From assembly GCA_963839365.1 (NCBI GenBank), contig CAWIUT010000001.1, positions 1,488,001-1,552,000 on the forward strand: a stretch of DNA of 64,000 nt. The letters run 5' to 3'. The notes under the pieces are model-generated. The model did not search any database, was not told the DNA's origin, and saw only the letters and a list, made by a program, of their open reading frames with translations. This document shows, in pieces, positions 33,870 through 44,631 of this stretch (positions are counted from its first letter, which is position 1; every line of letters starts with the position of its first letter). The translations under genes and the position numbers were made by a program. The DNA is from DASSKA01 sp963839365. Lineage in GTDB: Bacteria > Actinomycetota > Actinomycetes > Propionibacteriales > Nocardioidaceae.

Positions 33870-34471
33870 GCTCGGCGAGCGAGAAGCGATACCCCTACTT
33901 CGGCGTGCCGCCTCCGAAGGTCCCGCGCCCGGCCGTGGAGGAACCAGCGCTGCGAGGCAAGCGTGTGGTCCTCTCCTTGCCCGACGGGTTCACCTACGAC
34001 ATGCGGGCTGCCAGTGAGCTGTACACCCAGCAGGACGGTTCGCAGCAGGTGGACATCGTGACCGAGGAGGACTGGTATCGCTGGATGTTCACGGGACGCG
34101 AACCGGAGCGGCGCGCGTTCCCGTGGAACTGGTTTGGGTGGAGTAAAGCCGCATTGCAAGATGCTGTCGGTGCTGCCTTCTACGGTGTTCGCGGAGGTAG
34201 CCGATGTCGAAACGATCTCGACTCAATGTACTCGTCAGATGCAGACATCACAAAGCGCCCTTTGCGTGCCTGTCGAACATCCAGTCCCTCCGGACTTCCA
34301 ATGTTCGGGCGGAGGCTCCGGGGTGGGAACGGTATTCGGAGGCGGGTCGGGTGCATCTGCCGAGCCGACACCAACCGCATCGTGGCCTTTGCTCAAGAAG
34401 AGGCGCGCCGCGCACGTTGGGGGTATTGGCGGCAACTCGGCGTCAGAGCGGTTGTGTACGAGATCAACTAA
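33866..34471 (+). CDS. Conjugation-cluster accessory protein, C-terminus uncertain
   Basis: Residues 1-90 (RGKRVVLSLPDGFTYDMRAASELYTQQDGSQQVDIVTEEDWYRWMFTG...RRAFPWNW) form a compact soluble module often found directly after the M23 gene in actinobacterial transfer clusters. Beyond residue about 92 the GC falls and all three frames stay open. The tail (IVAFAQEEARRARWGYW...) vaguely recalls the end of nuclease-like (SNase) proteins but has no DGDT motif. A frameshift or an insertion junction near 34130 is likely. No function can be assigned. Confidence 0.5.
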   Translation: MSSASEKRYPYFGVPPPKVPRPAVEEPALRGKRVVLSLPDGFTYDMRAASELYTQQDGSQQVDIVTEEDWYRWMFTGREPERRAFPWNWFGWSKAALQDAVGAAFYGVRGGSRCRNDLDSMYSSDADITKRPLRACRTSSPSGLPMFGRRLRGGNGIRRRVGCICRADTNRIVAFAQEEARRARWGYWRQLGVRAVVYEIN

Positions 34472-34990
34472 TCCCGGCTCGCACTGAGTTTTCCCCTTCC
34501 TGCAAACTCGGCGCGGGGTCATAGAGAGGATGGCTCAGGCGTGAGCAGACGCGGGCAACCTCAACTGTGCAGCATCGTCACCGTCGCGAGTGCCGTACTC
34601 CTCTGGGGTTACGGCCAGTTCCCTTCAGTGCCGAACTTGGCGCCGGGGGCTCACAGCGGTCTGCTCGCGCTTGGGTCTGGTCGTTGACGAGCGTCCGGAT
34701 ATCGTTAGAAACGGCGGTGCTGCTGTACAGCGCGGGCCCTGTCGGCGGCCCGACCGTCGGCCTTCAGGCACGGCCGGCGGCGTTCTCTGAGAGTTGCTGT
34801 CCGTTATGTGGCCCAGCCGTGCTGTCTCTGTGCCAGTCGCTGGACCTCCAGGCGCGTTGCGGTCAGTGTTGCGGTCAACGAGATGACACGTCTGGCGCGG
34901 GGTAGGGTCGCCGGCCCAGAGTTGTCGATGCCCTTGTGCATCATCATGTGCACTGATATGTTAATCTCAGTGTTCATGGAGAGAGTAGAG
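34472..34990. other. Cargo junction region, no convincing gene; inverted repeat upstream of the next gene
   Basis: About 500 bases without a supported gene, lower in GC than the transfer cluster. The clearest feature is the inverted repeat CACTGA (34951-34956) / TCAGTG (34967-34972) around TATGTTAATC, which sits 19 bp before the start of the unknown protein. It could be a promoter-embedded operator, perhaps for the Xre antitoxin two genes downstream. Confidence 0.4.
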
Positions 34991-36258
34991 ATGACTAGAA
35001 CAGTCCGGCGACTGCGGCCGGTTTCTGACCCGCTTGGTTCCTACCTTCGGGTGACTGCGCGGGACCACACCTTTCTGACGCAGATGCTCGTGGAGGGGCG
35101 AGGTGTTGGGTCAGGATTCGTGGCCGATCCTGCTCTGGGTGAGTTGCACGAGGACCTATTTCGCTTGGCCCGGGAGAGCGGGTTGGAGACGATTCTCGAC
35201 CCACGAACCCTCGATCTCTCAACGCCAGGCGGCCTTATGCGTGCTGGAGCTTCAACCCTGCCTTGGGGTCGATCGCGGCCGCATACCCCTAGTGACCTGA
35301 TGGGGCTAAAGGGGAAGGCGCTGGTGGAGCAGTTCGTCGATGCGTTCGAAGTTGGTGGACACACGGCGGTGCTGGCGCCAACTCACTACATCCGGGATCC
35401 ATCTGATCCTTGGGTGAAAGTGGACGCCGACCTTACGACGGCGCTGAGGAGCGAACTGAATGCGCGTGGGTTCAGCGAGACGCCAATCCACTATCCCCTG
35501 ATCACGCGCGGAGCAACTCTGTATAAGAGTACGCATCGTGGCCATGCCATCAAGACGCTGAGGCGTCTTCCCATTGATTCAGTGTGGCTGCGTGTGCACC
35601 CGTTCTGTAACAACACTTCAGGACCGTTGTCGCTGACTCGGTATATCCAGGCATGCCGTGAGTTGCATGAACTTGAGTTGCCGCTCGTCGGTGAGCACAC
35701 GGGCGCCGTGGGCGTTGCGCTACTGGCGTTCGGGGCGGTCGGTGGTATCGAGTCGGGCGTCACGGTCAATGACCACTCGAATTTGAGTAGTTGGCTGAAG
35801 GCGCCAAAGCCTGGAAGCGGCGGTAATGGTGAAGCACGTGTCTACCTGCACGAGCTAGCGTCCTTCTTGCCACGCAGCAAGGCGGCGGCCCTGTTCCAGC
35901 GGCCAGGCATGAAAGCTGCTCACGGCTGTCGGAATCGGGATGCTGCCGTCGTGGATGGCAAGACACTCTGGTCCATTATCGCGAGCACTTTGTTACGAGC
36001 AGGGCGGGAGAAGTCGCCTCTATTTCTCGTGTTCCAGAAACGCTCCGTCCCGGTCACTACATGGAGAACTTTCTTCGCCCGGCGACGGACAAGGCGGTGC
36101 GTGCAGCGGTGATCGAACCGAGTCTTGAGAGGGCGCGCAAGCGTCTGGACTCCTGGCGAGGGGTGCTGGGAGCACAATTTGAGAAGCACTGGTCTTCACC
36201 GTCAGTCCGCCGGCTACCGGAAAGCGGCGTCGCACAGCATGAGTCCCCGTTTGCTTAG
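34991..36258 (+). pseudogene. Unrecognised roughly 420-residue protein, one frameshift
   Basis: It starts MTRTVRRLRPVSDPLGSYLR at ATG 34991 (GGAG at 34978); ATG 34976 is an alternative. It runs to about 36015-36030, then continues in another frame (RVPETLRPGHYMENFLRPATDKAVRAAVIEP...) to 36258. Alternating hydrophobic strands and helices (ETILDPRTLDL, DSVWLRVHPF, LPLVGEHTGAVGVALLAFGAVGGIES) look like a TIM-barrel-type fold, but I cannot name the family. The Xre antitoxin gene follows 20 bp downstream on the same strand, so a shared operon is likely. Codon use and GC are unlike the core of the element. Confidence 0.55.
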
Positions 36259-36278
36259 TTACACAACATAGGAAAGGC

Positions 36279-36621
36279 ATGATCGTGGCAGGCGCAGTCG
36301 CCACACGGCTTGACTCAATCAAGAGCCACACTGGTGTGCGGTCCAGAGAGATCGCCCAATTGCTCGGGACGACGCCTCAGACCATTTCGCGGTGGCACCA
36401 GGGGCGTGTAGATCCTCAACCAAATAAGCTGCAGCAACTCCTCGCGCTTGAATGGCTAGCAGATCAGCTGGCGAGTTCTATGAGCCCAAGAGGCTCGACT
36501 TTGGCTGTTCAGCAGGCATAGGTTGCTGAAGGGTAGGAAGCCCGCAGACTTGATCGCCGAAGGAGACGTCGAATCGGTGCTGGCTTTGATTGACCAACTC
36601 AGAGATGGCGCTGTGGTCTGA
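36279..36621 (+). pseudogene. Xre/MbcA/ParS-type antitoxin, one frameshift
   Basis: Residues 1-70 carry a helix-turn-helix (REIAQLLGTTPQTISRWHQGRVDP) in the frame of ATG 36279. At about 36485-36492 the frame shifts and gives EARLWLFSRHRLLKGRKPADLIAEG and VLALIDQLRDGAVV, ending at 36621. That is the signature C-terminus of the antitoxin family paired with RES toxins. The whole protein would be about 114 residues, as expected. It binds and blocks the RES toxin and represses their operon. The toxin gene begins 5 bp later. Confidence 0.82.
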
Positions 36622-36626
36622 GGTAG

Positions 36627-37131
36627 ATGTTGACGTTCGATCCGGAACTGCTTGACGCCATCGAAGCTCTGCCGACGCGAGATGTGGTTGGGGACGTTTG
36701 GCGTCACATGTTCGGCGACAACTCCCCAGAATCTCAAACACTCGCGGGGCTCGGTGGAATCCCCGCGGTGTCGAGGCGATCTACGAATCACTTGAACGGG
36801 GCACTGCAATTGCCGAAGGCCAGCACCACATTGATGTCCAGCCACTTCGGCCGAAGGCAAAGCGGACGGTGTATCGGCTCAAGGTTGAAGTGCGGGGCTT
36901 GATCGACCTGACAGCCGCGGGGGCCCTCGAAACTGTTGGTTTGTCTCGCGAAGACATCAAGGCTGATGACTTCACCGCTTGCCAAGCGGTCGGAGGAGCC
37001 ATCGCCTGGCTCGGTGGCCCCGGGATGATAGTGCCCAGTGCACGTTCTGACGGGAGCAATGTCGTTATCCTCGTGAACGGTCTTGACCCAAACTCGGTTT
37101 TTGAGCGGATCTCTACGAGGTCATCGAATAG
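36627..37131 (+). pseudogene. RES-domain toxin, frameshifted
   Basis: It begins MLTFDPELLDAIEALPTRDV in the frame of ATG 36627. Near 36745 it moves to the frame GARWNPRGVEAIYESLERGTAIAEG, followed by HHIDVQPLRPKAKRTVYRL. These hold the Arg, Tyr and Glu expected of the RES active site, which degrades NAD(+). A second shift in the T-run near 37100 would give DLYEVIE and a natural stop TAG at 37129-37131. Together with the preceding Xre-type gene it is a RES-Xre type II toxin-antitoxin module. As written, neither gene would give a full product. The double-hairpin repeat starts 7 nt after the restored stop. Confidence 0.78.
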
Positions 37132-37137
37132 AATTGC

Positions 37138-37194
37138 GCCGAGGACGGCGCGAAGCGCCGCCCGCAGGCGATGCGCCGGCGTAGCCGGCGCCTT
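37138..37194 (+). repeat. Dispersed double-hairpin repeat, copy B
   Basis: 51 of its 57 positions match the copy at 20713-20769. Hairpins GGCGC-gaa-GCGCC and GCGCCGGC-gta-GCCGGCGC are both intact, and the base changes fall in loops or spacer. It lies directly after the restored stop of the RES toxin gene, where a terminator would be expected. Confidence 0.7.
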
Positions 37195-37352
37195 GATCTC
37201 TTACAGTCTTACTCGCAACCCGCAGAGACGTGCTCTGCCCCATGCGTCGTGATCTGCGTCAATTCCGTGCCAGTCGAGTGCGAAACCGGTCGTCGAGCGG
37301 CCTTCCATCTGCGGCAGCCCGACGTGCTGGACATCTACGCCTGAGGCGCGTC
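37195..37352. other. Spacer between convergent cargo genes
   Basis: No gene or repeat is seen between the double-hairpin element and the 3' end of the leftward ATPase gene. Confidence 0.4.
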
Positions 37353-39117
37353 CTAATGCTCCTGGGTGATTTGGACGTAGTTGGGCAGCTTCTTCCTAAG
37401 GTAGGTCTGTATGCCTGCCACCGAGGGCCTAGCGATCGCCGTGAACTCGAACACGTGACCCTGCCTCTTGATGGCTGAGCGGATCGCTTCATTGGTGTCG
37501 TTGACCGCGTTCGACACGGAGCAAGGACGGAACGGATGGACGACGTAATCCGGCCGGTACGTAAGGAACCCTTCAGAGCTTGTGTTGTAGCCGGGGAGGA
37601 CGATCCTGAGCCCACTCTCATAGTCCGCCGACCTCGGCTCGCCGTGTCCCCAGAAGGACGTTAGATCGAAGTCTGAGGCGCCCAATCATCGACCATGCCT
37701 TCAAATTCCTGGGTGTACCTGGCCCGGGCTGGACCCTTGGTGCCGGGCCCTTGGAACACGCTCAGGTGGTTCAGCAGGGATGCGAGCTGACGCTTGTGCT
37801 CGGCCTTTTCGGATCCCTGGGCTGCCTCGAGGAGGCTTCTCACGAACGGGTTGCCGAGCACACAAACCCGCAGGACCCACTCGGACTCAAGGAGGCTGGC
37901 CTCACGCTCGTCCATGTCGTTGGGGGCCCACCCCTCTTCGAAAAGGTGGAGTGACATCCAACTGTGATCTACCTCGGCTCGCTTCACGTCGGCCAGCTGA
38001 TCGCTGCCGACCTCCGAGGCCTCGGTGACGTTGGCGAGCGTCACTAGGGTGATGACGTTGCGTTTCGCTGGCCTACCCGTACGGTTTCGGGAGGCGGTGT
38101 CCACCGCTCGGAACGAGTCGGGGAAGCTCTTGTCTCCCTCAAGCGCCAGCTTCAACGCGACCCTATCCTCATTCGAGCCCTGGTCGATGCTCGACCAGTA
38201 GGTGACCGGGTTGAGCCGGTTGGTGTTCACCCGGATGACGGTTTCCTTGGTTCTCGCGTCCGGGAGCCTGAGCTGAGCCAACCCCATCAGATTCTCGTGC
38301 TGCTTCTCCACTTCCTCCTCAAGGGCCAGCAGGAACAGCTCGTCGTTGCTGAGTAAGACGAGCATCGAGCCTCTGAGTTCCTCCCGGAAGTGAGCGACCA
38401 GCCGCTGCGCGGCCAGTCGGGTCAACTCTGGACGGTGGCTGTTCTGGACGAACTCCATGTCCGTCATATCGACGAGGCCCTGCCGGAAGTAGGCGCGCTC
38501 TGCGTTGTCCGCGAGAAGGACGGTGGCGCGACCCTTCTGGCCCTTCACGGTGGAGATGGCGTCCGCGACCCAGCCCTTCTTGTTTTCAATCTCGGAGAGG
38601 CTAGTCCGCGTCGTCGCGTCCTGAATTAGACCAGGCTCGAACTGCGGGCCACCTGTGAGCCGGTGCCAGATGTTGTTTGGATCGGGGGTCATACCCCCTC
38701 GGCGTCCCGGGTGCCCTCGAAGTCCTTCGTCAGCTTCTGAGTAAAGAGCGTCTTCCCGGCGCCCTGCTGCCCATGGATAGCGAGGATGCTTGACTCGCCC
38801 CGCAGCGCAAGTCCCTCCCAGAGGCCGCGGAGCTGGTCGGCGATCGGCTCCCAGGGGTCCAGGAAGACCCTGTAGCTCGCGAAGTCGCCGAGGGCCTCCG
38901 CTCGGTCGGGAAACCGGATGCCTGGATAGCGTTGAACGACCACCGGGCGATATTCGCACAGCCCGGCGAATCGGAGACGAGGAAGGTAGTCACCCGGCGT
39001 GTCGACAGAACACCCTCGCCGGGCCCTTTGTCGTTGGTTGTCGGCCTTCCCCGGCCTCCCGTTGGGTTCGGCCCGCGCTTTGGCCGGTGAGGGGCTTGCG
39101 GCCGACCGAACAGCCAC
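37353..39117 (-). pseudogene. Unrecognised P-loop ATPase, divergent from the restriction enzyme, two breaks
   Basis: Three frame segments join into one protein of about 570 residues. Segment 1 (39117 to 38689) includes EPIADQLRGLWEGLALRGES and Walker A ILAIHGQQGAGKTLFTQKL. Segment 2 (38692 to 37661) begins TPDPNNIWHRLTGG and has the Walker B-like strand RATVLLADNAE. Segment 3 (37685 to 37353) is ASDFDLTSFWGHGEP...LPNYVQITQEH. The first junction is a GTATGA overlap, so two natural coupled genes are possible, but splitting Walker A from Walker B argues for a frameshift in the G-run. The N-terminal start is uncertain. It is transcribed away from the type ISP enzyme. I do not know the family. Confidence 0.6.
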
Positions 39118-39161
39118 CCGAAGCGCAGCGAAACGTTGTCAAATGAGGCAAACTTCGCCTA

Positions 39162-42100
39162 GTGACGGCGACGATCTACGAGGTACTCGGGGACCTCCGC
39201 GCGAACGCGCTGGACGAGCGGGACAAGGGCGACAAGTTCGAGCGGCTCATCAAGACCTACCTGCTCAACGACCCGGAGTGGAGTGCCCGGTTCTCGAACG
39301 TCTGGTTGTGGTCGGAGTGGCCGGGCCGGGAAGGACGGCCGGACACCGGGATCGACCTCGTAGCTGCGCTTCGCGACGAGGACTCCTACGCCGCGATCCA
39401 GTGCAAGTTCTATGGACCGGGCGCGACGGTCTCCAAGGGTGACATCGACTCCTTCCTGTCCGCGTCCGGCGGCAAGGAGTTCAGCCGCCGCTACATCTTC
39501 GACACGGCCAAGTCGTGGTCGCCGAACGCGTCGGACACCCTGGCCCACCAGGCGGTGCCGGTGCAGCGCGTCGACATCGCCTGGCTGGACGAGTCGGCCT
39601 TCGACTGGTCGCAGTATTCGTGGGCCACCCCGGAGGTGCTGGTCTCCACCGGCAAGAAGGCTCTCCGCCCGCACCAACAGGCCGCCCTCATGGACGTGTT
39701 CGACGGCTTCCGAGCGCACGAGCGCGGCAAACTCATCATGGCCTGCGGCACCGGCAAGACCTTCACCTCGCTCAAGATCGCCGAGGAACTCGTCGGGGCG
39801 GGCGGATCGGTGCTGTTCCTCGTGCCGTCCATCCAGTTGCTCTCCCAGAGCCTGCGGGAGTGGATGGGCGAACACCGAGGTGGACATTCGCCCGTTCGCG
39901 GTCTGCTCCGACGTGCGGGTCGGGCGCAAGGTCACCACCGACGACGCCGACATGCCCGCGATCGACCTCACCGAGCCTGCGACCACCGACGCCGAGACCC
40001 TCATCGCGCGCATGAGCGTCGGCAAGCACGCCAAGGACCGGATGACGGTCGTGTTCTCGACCTACCAGTCCATCGACGTGATCCACCAGGCCCAGGAACT
40101 CGGGCTCGACGACTTCGACCTCGTGATCTGCGACGAGGCGCACCGCACGACCGGCGTCACGCTCGCGGGCGGAGACGAGTCGGCGTTCGTTCGGGTCCAC
40201 GACGACACCTACCTGCGCGCAGGCAAGCGGCTCTACATGACCGCCACCCCGCGCGTGTTCGGCGAGGAGGTCAAGCGCAAGGCCGCGGAAGCCGAGGCGA
40301 TCCTCGCCGACATGGCCGACGAGTCGGTCTTCGGCCCGGAGTTCCACCGCCTCGGGTTCGGCGATGCGGTCGAGGCCGACCTGCTCACCGACTACAAGGT
40401 GCTCGTCCTCGCGGTCGACGAGGACTACGTTGCGAAGAACTTCCAGAGCGCCATGGCGACCGGCGGAGAGATTGCCCTCGGCGATGCGGCCAAGTTGATC
40501 GGCTGCTGGAACGGTCTCGCCAAGCACTACGGCTCCGCCGAGCAGGAGGCCGACGGCGGCAACCTCAGGCCGATGAAGACCGCTGTCGCGTTCGCCAAGG
40601 ACATCAAGGCGTCCAAGACCGCCGCGGCAGTCCTTCCCGGTCCTCGTGGACCGGGCGTTGCAGGACGAGGCCGACGAAGGGCCGACGCAACCGGCTCCGT
40701 GTCGAGGCGGCGCACGTGGACGGCACCATGGGCATCCACGAGCGCAACACGCACCTGGCGTGGCTCAAGGAGTCCACGCCCGACGACGTGTGCCGCATCC
40801 TCACCAACGCCCGCTGCCTCTCCGAGGGCGTGGACGTGCCCGCGCTGGACGCGGTGATGTTCCTGACCCCGCGCGGCTCCCAGGTCGATGTCGTCCAGTC
40901 GGTCGGCCGTGTCATGCGCAAGGCGCCCGGCAAGGAACTCGGCTACATCATCCTGCCGATCGTCGTTCCCTCCGGCGTGGCTCCCAGCGAGGCGCTGAAC
41001 GACAACGAGCGGTACCGCGTGGTCTGGCAGGTCTTGCAGGCGCTGCGGTCCCACGACGACCGCTTCCACGCGATGGTCAACCAGATCGAACTCAACAAGC
41101 GCAAGACCGACCGCTTGGTGATCGACAACGTGACCCCACGCCCCGAGGTCGAGTCCGCCTGGACGACGGCCTCGGGGATGCGAAGCGAGCGCGAGCAGAG
41201 CGAGCAACTCACGCTCGACTACGGCTTCGACGGCTTCCGCGACGCGATGTACGCCCGCATCGTCCAGAAGGTCGGCGAGCGCCGCTACTGGGAGACCTGG
41301 GCCAAGGACGTCTCCAACATCGCCCAGGCCCACATCACCCGCATCAACGGCCTGCTGGCCGATGAGGATTCGAACCAGGCCAAGGAGTTCGAGGTCTTCC
41401 TCGACGGTCTGCGGGGCAATCTCAACGACAACATCACCCGCGACGAGGCGATCGAGATGCTCGCCCAGCACCTCGTCACCCGGCCGATCTTCGAGGCCCT
41501 GTTCGAGGGCTACAACTTCGGCGCCAACAACCCCGTCGCCCAGACAATGGAGTTGATGCTCGCCTCACTGGACGAGCACAATCTCGCCTCCGAGAACGCC
41601 ACGCTGGAGAAGTTCTACGCCTCCGTGCGGCGGCGCGTGGAAGGCGTCAACAACGCCGAGGGCAAGCAGCGCATCCTCATCGAGTTGTACGACAAGTTCT
41701 TCGCCACCGCGTTCAAGAAGACCGTCGACAAACTGGGCATCGTCTACACGCCGGTCGAGATTGTGGACTTCATCCTCAAGTCCGCCGACGACGTGCTGCG
41801 CGCCGAGTTCGGCCAGGGGCTGACCGACGAAGGCGTCCACATCCTCGACGGCTTCACCGGCACCGGCACCTTCATGGTCCGCCTCTTGCAGTCCGGCCTC
41901 ATCGAGCCGCACGACCTGGCACGCAAGTACGCCAACGAGTTGCACGCCAACGAGATTCTGCTGCTCGCGTACTACATCGCGGCGGTCAACATCGAGACCA
42001 CCTACGCCGACCTCACCGGCAAGTCCGAGGCGTTCCCCGGCCTGATCCTCACCGACACGTTCCAGTCCTGGGAGCCCGACGATCGGCCCGACCTCGACGT

Positions 42101-43975
42101 CTTCCCCGAGAACAACGCCCGGCTCGAAGCCCTCAAGAAGTTGCCGATCACAGTGATCGTCGGCAACCCGCCCTACTCGGCAGGGCAGGATCGGCACAAC
42201 GACGACAACGCCAACGAGAAGTACCCCTCACTGGACGATGAGATCCGGCGGACCTATGCAGAGCGTTCGACCGCGACGAACAAGAACTCGCTGTACGACT
42301 CCTACATTCGAGCGATCAAGTGGGCCACTCTGCGAATCAAGGACAGAGGCGTTATCGCCTACGTGACCAACGGCGGTTTCATCGACTCCAACACAGCCGA
42401 CGGTATGAGGAAGACGCTGGCAGACGAGTTCACCTCGATCTACGTGTTCAACCTGCGTGGGAACCACGCAAGCTGCTGACTCGCGTCGGGAGGGCGGCAA
42501 GGTCTTCGGCGCAGGCAGTCGGGCACCGTCGCCATCATGGTACTCGTCAAGAATCCGAGCAGCCCGCTCGGCGTTCCCTTCTCTACACCGAAGTCGGCGA
42601 CTACCTGACCCGCGAGGAGAAGTTGGCGCAGGTTAGCACAGCGGGCAGTGTCGCCGGTCTCGACCTGTCACTCATCGAGCCGAACGAACATGGCGATTGG
42701 CTCAACCAGCGGCGTGAAGACTTCCTGGCGTTCCTCCCGATCGGGGCGAAGGACGCTTCCAGCGGCGTTGTCTTCGAGACCTATTCACGAGGGCTCGCAA
42801 CCAGCCGGGACGCATGGTGCTACAACTCCTCAGCATCGGCGCTTCGTGCGAACGTCCGGACTCTGGTGGCGACGTACGAATCAGATCGTGGCCGTGGCGC
42901 CGACTTCGCAGACTGCGACACGCAACCCGCAACTGGTCAGTTGGAGCAGCGGGACTACTCGCGGACTTGCGAACGTTCACGACCGCTCGGGTTCTCTGAA
43001 GTCTCGATGCGTCGCGCTATCTACCGCCCTTTCACAGCGCAGTTCGCGTACTTCGACAACCGCCTGAACGACATGCTTTATCAGTTGCCCCGGCTCTTCC
43101 CGGCGCCAGAGTCCAGCAACACGGGCTTCTATCTGACGGGACTCGGGGCCACCAAGCCTTTCTCGCACCTTGATGGTTGACGAGTTGCCCGACCTCAACT
43201 TGTGGGGCTCGGAGGGCGGGCAGTTCTTCCCCCGCTGGCGTTACGAGAAGGCCGACGGACCCTGAGATGCTCGACCTCGGCGGCGACGGCGAGGTCGTGG
43301 ACGGCTACCGCAAGATCGACAACATCACCGACGAGGCGCTCAAGCGTTTCCAGGCCGCCTACCCGAGCGAGGACGATCACCAAGGACGACATCTTCTTCT
43401 ACGTCTACGGGCTGCTGCACTCGCCGACCTACCGCGAGACCTACGCCGCCGACCTCAAGAAGATGCTGCCGCGCATCCCGATGGTGCGCGACTTCAAGGG
43501 CTATGCGGACGCTGGGCGAGCGCTGTCCGACCTTCACCTCGGCTACGAGTCGGTCGACGCCGTACCCGCTCGATGGGCTCGACGTTGAGCCGGTCGGCGA
43601 CCCGTACGCCTTCTTCGCGGTCGGCGACAAGAAGATGAAGTTCGGCAAGCGCGACGCGCCGAGCAGAAGGCGGCGGGCGAGCGGTACGACCGCTCGGTGA
43701 TCCACTACAACGACCGAATCACCCTGCGCGGCATCCCCGAGGACGCCTACCGCTACATGCTCGGCTCACGGTCGGCGATCGAGTGGATCATCGACCGCTA
43801 CTACGTGAAGACCGACAAGAAGTCCGGCATCGTCAACGACCCGAACGACTGGTCCCGCGAGGTCGGCGACCCGCGCTACATCCTCGACCTGCTCGCCCGG
43901 ATCGTGACCGTCTCGGTCGAGACGAACAAGATCGTGGACAACTTGCCGCCGTTGGTGATCATCGAATCGGTCTGA
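39162..43975 (+). pseudogene. Type ISP restriction-modification enzyme, about ten frameshifts
   Basis: A single-polypeptide RM enzyme of about 1,600 residues if repaired, the size of LlaBIII/LlaGI. In order: Mrr-like nuclease (DTGIDLVAA...YAAIQCKFYG), helicase (MACGTGKT, DEAH, MTATPR, QSVGRVMRKAPGK), coupler, N6-adenine methyltransferase (DGFTGTGTFM, NPPYSAGQ) and a target-recognition domain ending IVDNLPPLVIIESV. It cuts DNA after one-dimensional translocation and methylates its own sites. Frame changes occur near 39867, 40630, 40687, 42468, 42520, 42580, 43168, 43258, 43375, 43562 and 43655, with no nonsense codons otherwise. As written it cannot be made. GTG 39162 is the start. Confidence 0.88.
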
Positions 43976-44082
43976 GCAACGGAGCGAGCATGCGACAACC
44001 GTGGTGCCTGCTTTGCCCGACGCGAGTGCGCCTGCATGCACGTTCAGGACCTACTGTCGTGAGGCCTCAGTAGCCTGGAACG

Positions 44083-44631
44083 GTGGACATCGCCGACGCA
44101 GAGGCACTTGCACGGAGGCTCCTGGCTTCCCTGCCACGTCGTCTTGCTCACGTGTCTTCCGTGGCCCGCCTCTCAGAAGGTGTGGCGTCTGATCTTGGCG
44201 TGGAGCGAGTGCCGCTCGTCGCCAGCGCATGGCTTCACGACATTGGCTACTCACCGGAAGTGGTGGCTACCGGGTTCCACCCTCTGGACGGAGCCCGCTT
44301 CCTACGAGACGAGCGCGCGTCGGCCGCCCTGGTTGGTCTTGTAGCTCACCACTCGTTCGCGCTCGTCGAGGCTGATCTGCGTGGGCTGCGAAGCGTCCTG
44401 GAGAGCGAGTTCCCGTACGACGCCAGCCTTCCCCACGAGGTTCTCTGCTACTGCGACATGACGACGGGTCCAGGCGGGCAGCGCGTCACCGTCCAGGAGC
44501 GGCTCAGCGAGATCCGTGCGCGATACGGGCCGACTGACATCGTGACCCAGTTCGTCGGACGTGCAGAGAAGCGCATCGTCGAGACAGTGGAACGCGTCGA
44601 GGCTCGGTTGGCTGCAGCTCAGTCCAGGTAG
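44083..44631 (+). CDS. HD-domain phosphohydrolase of the AICE core
   Basis: A 182-residue protein, VDIADAEALARRLLASLPRR..., with the HD metal-binding set: RLAHVSSVARL (His), ASAWLHDIGYSPE (HD), VGLVAHHSFAL (HH) and CYCDMTTGP (late Asp). HD proteins hydrolyse nucleotides or nucleic-acid phosphates. It overlaps the convergent NUDIX gene by 13 bp. HD, NUDIX and XRE genes regularly travel together in AICEs. A damaged homologue lies just outside attL. Confidence 0.85.
   Translation: MDIADAEALARRLLASLPRRLAHVSSVARLSEGVASDLGVERVPLVASAWLHDIGYSPEVVATGFHPLDGARFLRDERASAALVGLVAHHSFALVEADLRGLRSVLESEFPYDASLPHEVLCYCDMTTGPGGQRVTVQERLSEIRARYGPTDIVTQFVGRAEKRIVETVERVEARLAAAQSR

Noticed and set aside
34134..34487. 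Alternative open frame after the transfer cluster
   Set aside because: All three frames are open here because GC is lower; this one has no start with a ribosome-binding site and no recognisable motif.
38686..38692. GTATGA as a natural stop/start overlap between two ATPase-locus genes
   Set aside because: It would place Walker A and Walker B in separate proteins. I treat it as a frameshift, though two coupled genes cannot be excluded.
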